From an uncultured bacterium (lineage in GTDB: Bacteria > Patescibacteriota > Patescibacteriia > Patescibacteriales > SZUA-104), in the NCBI GenBank assembly GCA_913009695.1, contig CAJVWV010000007.1, positions 1-49,721 on the forward strand: 49,721 nt of DNA. Reading direction: 5' to 3'. This document shows, piece by piece, positions 49,603-49,721 of this stretch. Made by a program: the position numbers and the translations under genes. Each line of letters begins with the position of its first letter. The first letter of the stretch is position 1. The notes under the pieces were generated by a model that saw only the letters and a list, made by a program, of their open reading frames with translations, ran no database searches and was not told where the DNA came from.

Positions 49603-49721
49603 AAAAAAAAAATATTTAAAATAGAGAGGTTACAATGTCTCCCGACTCATTCATCTAATACACTGCTATTTTATTTCTATATTACTCACTTAGCACTAAC
49701 CACTGCGACTCTCTGACTCAC
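49603..49721. other. Sequence of uncertain origin beyond the right adapter
   Basis: Starts with exactly ten A, as expected if a read ran through P5 into an oligo-T flow-cell spacer. The remaining ~109 bases have no coding signal or similarity to the contig that I can see. It should not be treated as chromosome. Confidence 0.7.

Noticed and set aside
1-49721. UGA recoded to glycine as in some CPR lineages
   Set aside because: UGA ends genes such as the PLP enzyme at the right place and no conserved protein here needs in-frame UGA.

Overview
The window reads as one contig of an AT-rich, streamlined bacterium, most likely a Patescibacteria (Candidate Phyla Radiation) member. The evidence is a type III (archaeal/eukaryal-like) ProRS, a PrgI plus split VirB4 secretion/conjugation locus, a four-zinc-finger TopA, short intergenic gaps and many dispersed palindromic repeats, several of them sitting in frame inside genes. 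The genetic code looks standard, since TGA is used as a stop. Both ends carry the complete 58-nt Illumina P5/universal adapter in inverted orientation (29-86 and 49545-49602), so only about 87-49544 is genomic, and the genes at both edges are cut.

Layout. 87-3719: 3' part of proS, a radical SAM/SPASM protein, an MFS transporter, a HIT protein. 3720-15757: argS, then an arginine-related island on the plus strand: threonine-synthase-like PLP enzyme, ATP-grasp ligase, enolase-superfamily epimerase/racemase, M20 hydrolase, argG, argH, an ArgE-like deacetylase and an AAK+GNAT N-acetylglutamate-synthase-like protein. 15775-19475: two minus-strand operons, one with two GNAT acetyltransferases (one frameshifted at a G8 run) and one with an unrecognised protein, a creatininase-family hydrolase and an ATC-hydrolase-family protein. 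19481-30007: housekeeping genes (polyprenyl synthase, YjbQ, Idi, LCP protein, Der, Pth, DprA, TopA) with tRNAs and structured non-coding DNA. 30008-32455: tRNA-Ser, a GIY-YIG protein, a short EPSP-synthase-like protein. 32460-38692: ComF and the PrgI/VirB4 locus. 38702-44386: riboflavin/FMN genes (RibK, RibH, RibE) and a SAM-cycle set (MetK, AhcY, PfkB kinase). 44407-49544: an accessory zone with ORF6N, BRO, GxxExxY and MazF-like genes separated by AATCAGCG repeats and by copies of the 3' end of one gene, then two large unrecognised proteins.

The most striking content is regulatory. Three short leader ORFs, each just behind a good sigma-70-type promoter and followed by an intrinsic terminator with a competing upstream strand, carry codon runs for one amino acid: Arg-Arg-Arg (5833-5886), Arg-Arg-Arg-Arg (minus, 16974-17051) and Cys-Cys-x-Cys-Cys (minus, 19345-19431). 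They look like classical ribosome-mediated attenuators. The two arginine leaders precede the PLP/ATP-grasp operon and the GNAT operon; the cysteine leader precedes the ATC-hydrolase/creatininase operon. At least the two arginine leaders seem to start at or next to the +1 site (leaderless). Together they suggest an amino-acid starvation island for arginine and cysteine acquisition in a lineage usually thought to lack amino-acid biosynthesis. The regulatory logic is read from the sequence; the substrates of the controlled enzymes are inference.
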